Part shown: positions 59,810 to 64,000 of the stretch, in pieces
Layout: every line of letters begins with the position of its first letter
Position numbering within the stretch: the first letter of the stretch is position 1
Assembly: GCF_013283645.1 (NCBI RefSeq)
Contig: NZ_JABEKV010000005.1
Span: 62,001 to 126,000, forward strand
Direction: 5' to 3'
Length of the DNA stretch: 64,000 bases
DNA from: Sinorhizobium psoraleae
GTDB taxonomy: Bacteria; Pseudomonadota; Alphaproteobacteria; Rhizobiales; Rhizobiaceae
Notes under the pieces: generated by a model
Told to the model about the DNA's origin: nothing
Seen by the model: the letters and a program-made list of their open reading frames with translations, nothing else
Database searches by the model: none
Translations under genes and position numbers: made by a program

Positions 59810-59942
59810 TCGCGGCAGGACGATTTTTATCTTTCGTCAGGTTCCAAGGGTGACGTCGGGCAGCAATGGCGACGGCCGAGGTCCTCGGCCGCAGTCGGGT
59901 GCGCCCGCGAGACTTGAACACGCATGGAAATCGCGTGAGGTT

Positions 59943-60482
59943 TCAGGCCATTCCGGCGAGGCTCAGCAGAAAATAGCCGACACCGACCACGGCAAGGAGG
60001 GGATAGGCCCCGGTTTTCGTCGTCAACAGGACGGCACCCGCGCCGAGGGACGTTGCCAGTTCGAGCGGCGTGAAGCTGGCCGACTGCGCGACGGTGAAGA
60101 CGCCGGCGAAAATCAGGCCGACGGCGACGGGGGCGAGGCCCTTTTCCGCCGCCATCGCCCAGGCAGAGCGGCGATGGCGTTGCCAATAGCTGCCCAAAAT
60201 GCAGAGCAGGACGGACGAGGGAATGAATATCGCGAGCGTTGCGAGGATCGCTCCCCAAAGGCCGCTGACCTCCCATCCGATCAGCGCTACGATCAAGGTG
60301 CCCGGCCCGGGAGCCGCGCGCGAAATAGCGTAGAGATCGGTGAACTGCGGACCGCTCAGGAGTTGCAGAACATCGACAGTCTGATGCTGGAGGCTCGCCA
60401 CGATCGTCTGGCCGCCGCCGAAGGAAACCAGCGACAGAGGGATACAGAGCAGAATCAGACCGAGCAGCTTGTCGTCAACCAC
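59943..60482 (-). CDS. chrA: Chromate transporter, short-chain CHR subunit (second)
   Basis: A 179-residue membrane protein of the CHR family with the motif LSFGGGQTI in the first helix and AAPGPGTLIVALIG. Short CHR proteins work in pairs encoded side by side. GTG 60482 is the likely start; the gene overlaps the first subunit by 8 bp. It exports chromate or a related oxyanion, although not every CHR pair has been shown to confer chromate resistance. Confidence 0.88.
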   Translation of the reverse strand: MVDDKLLGLILLCIPLSLVSFGGGQTIVASLQHQTVDVLQLLSGPQFTDLYAISRAAPGPGTLIVALIGWEVSGLWGAILATLAIFIPSSVLLCILGSYWQRHRRSAWAMAAEKGLAPVAVGLIFAGVFTVAQSASFTPLELATSLGAGAVLLTTKTGAYPLLAVVGVGYFLLSLAGMA

Positions 60483-61062
60483 GCGATTTCTCCCGTTCGA
60501 TCCAGAATGTTGCGGCAACGCTGACGGGAATGGTGGCCGCAACGACGGCGACCAGGGACCAATGCAGGACGCCAACCATCAGGAAGACGGACAGCGCCAT
60601 TAGGATGGGCAACGCATGCGCCTTGAGCCGGCGGGCGGTTTTGATTCCCATCGTCAATGAAGAGGCGATGCCAACGCAGGCAAGTCCCCGCAGCACTGCC
60701 TGTGCCTCCGGGTGGGACCTGAGTTGCTGGTAAGTGACGCTCATCACCAGGATCACCGCGAAGGCGGGCAACACCATGCCGAAGAGGGCGATGCAGGCGC
60801 CGGCTATCCCGCGCAGTCTAAGACCGATATATACGGCGAGGTTGACCGGATTGGCGCCCGGCATGATCTGGGCGACCGTCAGCGTCTTCAGGAATTCCTC
60901 GTCGCTCAACCAGGCGCGGCGTTCGACGATCTCACGATGGGTCCAGCCAGCCATGCCGCCTCCGAAGGAGGAGGCGCCGAGCCGCAGAAAGGAAGCGAGC
61001 AGGGCAAGAGAGGTCACGGTCTGCTCCTTCTCCATGCCGATGTCGCCGACAGGTTTGTCCAT
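60475..61062 (-). CDS. chrA: Chromate transporter, short-chain CHR subunit (first)
   Basis: A 195-residue CHR-family membrane protein. The motif FLRLGASSFGGGMAGWTHREIVERRAWL and the proline-glycine segment AQIMPGANPVNLAVYIG are diagnostic. GGAGCACC lies before ATG 61062; the open frame continues to 61206 without family similarity. It pairs with the overlapping downstream subunit. Confidence 0.88.
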   Translation of the reverse strand: MDKPVGDIGMEKEQTVTSLALLASFLRLGASSFGGGMAGWTHREIVERRAWLSDEEFLKTLTVAQIMPGANPVNLAVYIGLRLRGIAGACIALFGMVLPAFAVILVMSVTYQQLRSHPEAQAVLRGLACVGIASSLTMGIKTARRLKAHALPILMALSVFLMVGVLHWSLVAVVAATIPVSVAATFWIEREKSRG

Positions 61063-61661
61063 TGGTGCTCCGAAGCCGCAATCTCCCGCTCGGCAGTCGG
61101 CAAGAGCGGGGAGAGCAAATGATAGAGGTGCGATTGGCGCGACACGCTTGCCCTGCGCTTGCGTGAGACCGTCGGATGCTAGTGGCGCAAACTCCGGAAA
61201 GTCCATGCTATTTCGCCTTAGCGTCGCTTTAAGAAAAATTTATCGACGCTATCCGTCCACGTGACGCATGTCTGGCGAGAGGGCCAGTTGAGGCCGGTCT
61301 TGCCTGACCAAGTCACAACCATAAAGGTGGCGGAGATAGCAGTTCAATTAAGATTACTATGTTCTAAAGAACAGAAATAAAAGGAATATCAAGTGGATAA
61401 ACGTGGGGTTGCAGGTCGCGGCAACAGCGTCCTCGATCATGGTGCCGATTTCTGTCCGCGCAAAAACTGTTGGACTAAGCATAATTTTTTGCTTTGGACA
61501 AAGGTCACAGCGATGGCACTAATGAAAACCACGCGACAGGCAGGGGCCAGCACCAATGCTGGTAATCGCCCTGTCTGCAGGAGGAGTTCGCAAGTGATTG
61601 CCCGATGGAGCCGCGATTTGATCGGCGGGAACTCCATTCCACGGGAGGATTGGAACCAGAA
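61063..61661. other. Divergent intergenic region between chromate and Tct transporter genes
   Basis: About 600 bp without a gene I can support. The part near 61210-61400 is AT-rich and likely holds promoters for both directions, including a dyad at 61360-61373. A 90-codon open frame (61393-61665) on the plus strand has no family similarity and no good ribosome-binding site. Confidence 0.5.
61360..61373. promoter_or_regulatory. Dyad TGTTCT-AA-AGAACA upstream of tct operon
   Basis: Perfect 6-bp arms in AT-rich DNA about 290 bp before the TctA-like gene. Possible regulator site; no regulator gene is adjacent in the window. Confidence 0.45.
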
Positions 61662-63173
61662 ATGATCGAGACTATGTTCGGGGCGCTCTTCAATCTTGTG
61701 AGCACCCCCCACACCATGGGTCTCATGCTGATCGCAGTCGTCTTCGGACTGCTCGTTGGCGTGACGCCCGGCATCGGAGGCAAGCTCTCCATCGCCATGG
61801 CGATTCCGTTCGTCTATGGCATGGACATGGTGGCAGGCGCCGTTTTCCTGCTGACCATGCACGCCGTCAACGGCACCAGCGGCCAGATATCGAGCATCAT
61901 GTTCGGCATCCCCGGCGATGGGGATGATGCGGCAACTACGCTTGACGGTTATCCACTCGCCAAGCAGGGCCAGGCGGCGCGTGCGCTCGGCGCCAGCATT
62001 ACCGCCTCCGGTGTCGGCGGCATCATCGGCGCCGTCGTATTCGCCGTGATGATCCCTGTGCTGGAGCCGGTCATCCTGATGTTCAGCCCGGCCGAGTTCT
62101 TCCTGATTGCTCTTCTCGGCATCAGTTTCATCGCTTTTCTCGCGAGCGGGAGCAAGATCGTCAAAGGCCTGATTGTCGGCTTCTACGGCCTCATGCTTTC
62201 GACGATCGGCATGGATCCGATCACCGGCACGCCGCGCTATGCAGGGGACATGCTTTTCCTGTGGGACGGCGTTAGCTTGGTGACCGCGGTGCTTGCGATG
62301 TTCGCCGTGCCGGAAATGCTGGCACTTGCCACCAAGGGCGGTGCGATCTCGGCTGCACCGATGGACAAGGCCTTCTCGTACCGGCAGATGTTTTCCGGTG
62401 TCATGGAAGTTCCGCGCCACTGGTGGCTCGTGGTCCGCACCTCGGTTATCGGCTCGGTCATCGGCATGATCCCCGGTCTCGGCGGCTCGACCGCGGCATG
62501 GCTCTGCTACGGCCATGCGGTACAGAGCTCGAAGACGCCGGAGCGGTTCGGCAAGGGTGCGATCGAAGGCGTCATCGCACCGGAAACAGCCAGCAACGGC
62601 AAGGAAGGCGGCTCTCTGCTTCCGACGCTCTTCTTCGGCATCCCCGGCAGCTCCGGCATGGCCGTGCTGCTCGGCGCCTTCCTCATCCTCGGCATCCAGC
62701 CGGGCGCGATGATGGTTACGAAGCATCTCGATCTTGTCTGGACGCTGATCTGGGCACTGGTCGTGGGCAACCTCATTGCCGTCGCCATGCTGCTCGTCGT
62801 CTGTCGCTGGATCGCGGTTCTGACCTTCGTCAACGGCCGCATGCTGGCGCCCTTCATTCTCGTCTTCGTGACGATCGGCTGCTTCGTCAGCGATGTGCAG
62901 TGGCAGAATCTCGTGGTCCTCGTGCTCTTCAGCGCGATCGGCTACGGCTTCCAGCGGGCCGGCTGGCCGCGCTCGCCATTCGTCATCGGCCTCGTTCTCG
63001 GCGGCCAGGCGGAAGCCTCGCTGCACCAGGCGCTGCAGTTGTGGGGTTACTCCTTCTTCCTGCGCCCGATGTCCCTGGTCCTCATCGGCATGATCGTCGC
63101 GCTGATGATCTACGCCTTCTATCGCAACTTCCGGTCCGGCAATGGCCAGCCCAGCGTGGAGGTCAACACGTGA
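61662..63173 (+). CDS. tctA: Tripartite tricarboxylate transporter large permease TctA
   Basis: A 503-residue membrane protein with about twelve helices. The TctA hallmarks are VFGLLVGVTPGIGGKLSIAMAIPF, VNGTSGQISSIMFGIPGDGDDAATTLDGYPLAKQGQA and a repeat-like second half SVIGMIPGLGGSTAAWLCYGHAVQ, LFFGIPGSSGMAVLLGAF. It forms the transport channel of a secondary importer for carboxylates, driven by ions and fed by a periplasmic binding protein. GGGAGG lies upstream of the ATG, slightly far (about 14 bases). Confidence 0.93.
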   Translation: MIETMFGALFNLVSTPHTMGLMLIAVVFGLLVGVTPGIGGKLSIAMAIPFVYGMDMVAGAVFLLTMHAVNGTSGQISSIMFGIPGDGDDAATTLDGYPLAKQGQAARALGASITASGVGGIIGAVVFAVMIPVLEPVILMFSPAEFFLIALLGISFIAFLASGSKIVKGLIVGFYGLMLSTIGMDPITGTPRYAGDMLFLWDGVSLVTAVLAMFAVPEMLALATKGGAISAAPMDKAFSYRQMFSGVMEVPRHWWLVVRTSVIGSVIGMIPGLGGSTAAWLCYGHAVQSSKTPERFGKGAIEGVIAPETASNGKEGGSLLPTLFFGIPGSSGMAVLLGAFLILGIQPGAMMVTKHLDLVWTLIWALVVGNLIAVAMLLVVCRWIAVLTFVNGRMLAPFILVFVTIGCFVSDVQWQNLVVLVLFSAIGYGFQRAGWPRSPFVIGLVLGGQAEASLHQALQLWGYSFFLRPMSLVLIGMIVALMIYAFYRNFRSGNGQPSVEVNT

Positions 63174-63697
63174 AGCACCTTTCCTTCAGCACATGGCTCA
63201 CCATCGTCATGCTCGCCTTCTTCATCGTCATGGTGGGCCTCTCGATGGAGTTTCCAGCCAAGGCGCGCTTCATGCCGCTGATCGTCGGTCTGCCGGCCAT
63301 TGCGCTCTGCCTCGTCCAGCTTGGCATCGACTTGATGCCGTCGTCGAAGAGCGCATTCCACAGTGCGCCGCGCGCCGGTGTGGCACATCAGGCCGGTCCG
63401 GAGCCGGAACTGCCGGAATTCGGGCCGCACACGGTCTCGCAGGAGATTCTGATGTGGACCTATTTCGTCGCCTTTGTCGCGGCAATCCTGGTCTTCGGTT
63501 TCTACGCGAGCGTACCAGTGCTGCTGGTAACGTTCCTCCGTCGGGAGGCCGAGGCGTCGTGGCGGTTCGCGTTGTCGCTGGCGGCAGTTGCCACACTGGT
63601 GCTCTACCTGATGTTCGGTGCGCTACTGCACATTCAGCTCCACCCCGGTTTCGTGACACCCTGGTTGGTGCAGGCAATCGGGATAGGGGCAGCCTGA
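63170..63697 (+). CDS. tctB: Tripartite tricarboxylate transporter small permease TctB
   Basis: A 175-residue membrane protein with four helices and a polar central loop (about 60-90), the usual TctB plan. GTG 63170 overlaps the TctA stop by 4 bp and follows GGAGG. It begins VKHLSFSTWLTIVMLAFFIVMV and includes KARFMPLIVGLPAIALCLVQL, typical of the family. Confidence 0.88.
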   Translation: MKHLSFSTWLTIVMLAFFIVMVGLSMEFPAKARFMPLIVGLPAIALCLVQLGIDLMPSSKSAFHSAPRAGVAHQAGPEPELPEFGPHTVSQEILMWTYFVAFVAAILVFGFYASVPVLLVTFLRREAEASWRFALSLAAVATLVLYLMFGALLHIQLHPGFVTPWLVQAIGIGAA

Positions 63698-63733
63698 CCG
63701 AGGCCCATGAGGAGGCGGTTTGAGACGATGCGG

Positions 63734-63749
63734 GCGCCCTTCGGGGCGC
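63734..63749 (+). other. UUCG-tetraloop hairpin between tctB and tctC
   Basis: GCGCCC-TTCG-GGGCGC is a perfect 6-bp GC stem closed by the very stable C(UUCG)G loop, in the 205-bp gap before the binding-protein gene. No T-run follows. It probably separates expression of permeases and binding protein by message processing or stability. Confidence 0.55.
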
Positions 63750-63902
63750 GCGCCCAAACGAAACACCAAACGCATGGCAAGGATGGTTTCACGTTGGCAG
63801 CGCCACCGTGAGCGGGACTGGTTTGCCGCTCGCAGACGCTGTCGGGAAACGGGGGCCTCCGAAATCGGGCGGCTTATGCCCGGAACGTAACGGGAGGAAA
63901 CA

Positions 63903-64000
63903 ATGGGAATGCAAACACTTCGCATAGCGGCATCGGGCGCGGCCGTCCTGTCGGCTTTCTGGCCGGGGCTTGCCTCGGCCGAGGACGGGGTCGACTTCTT
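63903..64000 (+). CDS. tctC: Tripartite tricarboxylate transporter substrate-binding protein TctC, 5' end only
   Basis: The first 32 codons only. MGMQTLRIAASGAAVLSAFWP with GLASAEDG is a Sec signal peptide cut after ASA. GGGAGG precedes the ATG. Position after tctA and tctB makes it the periplasmic binding protein (Bug family); the rest lies beyond the window, so the ligand class cannot be judged. Confidence 0.75.
   Translation, partial: MGMQTLRIAASGAAVLSAFWPGLASAEDGVDF

Noticed and set aside
59873-59891. CGGCCGAG-GTC-CTCGGCCG dyad downstream of the chromate transporter genes
   Set aside because: Possible terminator, but the 3-base loop is tight and no T-run follows on the minus strand, so not annotated as a site.
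61393-61665. Plus-strand 90-codon open frame before tctA
   Set aside because: Starts at GTG without a clear ribosome-binding site, has no family similarity, and lies in promoter DNA.
61437-63026. Minus-strand open frame of 529 codons opposite tctA
   Set aside because: His/Asp/Arg-rich shadow of a membrane protein gene.
1-64000. Search for CRISPR arrays, tRNA or rRNA genes, insertion sequences, integrases and origins
   Set aside because: No regularly spaced direct repeats, transposase or integrase motifs, cloverleaf candidates or replication genes were seen.

Overview
The window reads as high-GC alphaproteobacterial DNA, most likely Rhizobiaceae of the Sinorhizobium/Ensifer type and probably from a megaplasmid or chromid. 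The reasons are the density of ABC and tripartite transporters with catabolic genes, typical rhizobial families (DUF930, DUF6064, FrcA-like ATPase), and a RIME-like palindromic mosaic element at 55331-55429. There are no rRNA, tRNA, CRISPR, phage or insertion-sequence features. Genus is an inference from gene content only.

Layout. (1) 1-10205: a truncated LysR regulator is divergent from one long operon for hydroxyquinol-type aromatic catabolism: intradiol dioxygenase, maleylacetate reductase, a complete branched-chain-type ABC importer (SBP, two ATPases, two permeases), a TfdB/phenol-hydroxylase-like flavoprotein and a second hydroxyquinol 1,2-dioxygenase. (2) 10256-17429 (minus): a sugar operon with LacI regulator, SBP, two permeases, GH127 glycosidase and ATPase, preceded by two palindromes 32 bp apart. 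(3) 17525-20405: a DUF6064 membrane protein, a Tat-exported aldo/keto reductase and a TonB-like DUF930 protein. (4) 20499-25278: a GalD-like 4-oxalomesaconate tautomerase with a NitT/TauT-type ABC importer, divergent from a LysR regulator. (5) 25503-31465: a second sugar ABC importer followed by an FGE-like protein lacking the catalytic cysteines and a secreted beta-propeller protein. (6) 31479-35670 (minus): a ribose/fructose-type importer whose two permease copies are fused in one 751-residue chain.

(7) 35911-59724 is the most interesting part, an aromatic-acid catabolic island. It holds a Rieske oxygenase with separate Rieske ferredoxin and ferredoxin reductase, three signal-less proteins of the 4,5-dihydroxyphthalate decarboxylase/PBP-like family, a double-cupin protein with an EutA-type ATPase, a MhpA-like flavoprotein, two class II aldolase-fold proteins, a LigJ-like 4-oxalomesaconate hydratase, a RraA/GalC-like aldolase, a zinc alcohol dehydrogenase, an alpha/beta hydrolase with a cysteine at the nucleophile elbow, and two IclR and two LysR regulators. 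A 20-bp sequence containing GTTCC-N7-GGAAC occurs in the ferredoxin/oxygenase divergent promoter and again, inverted, 14 kb away in front of the operon with the LigJ-like hydratase, so one regulator probably controls both. The lower protocatechuate/gallate 4,5-cleavage pathway (tautomerase, hydratase, aldolase) is present, but no recognisable LigAB-type ring-cleavage enzyme is; the double cupin is the best local candidate for a ring-opening step (hypothesis).

(8) 59943-64000: a two-gene short-chain chromate transporter, then a tripartite tricarboxylate transporter operon (TctA, TctB and the start of the binding protein), which runs off the window.
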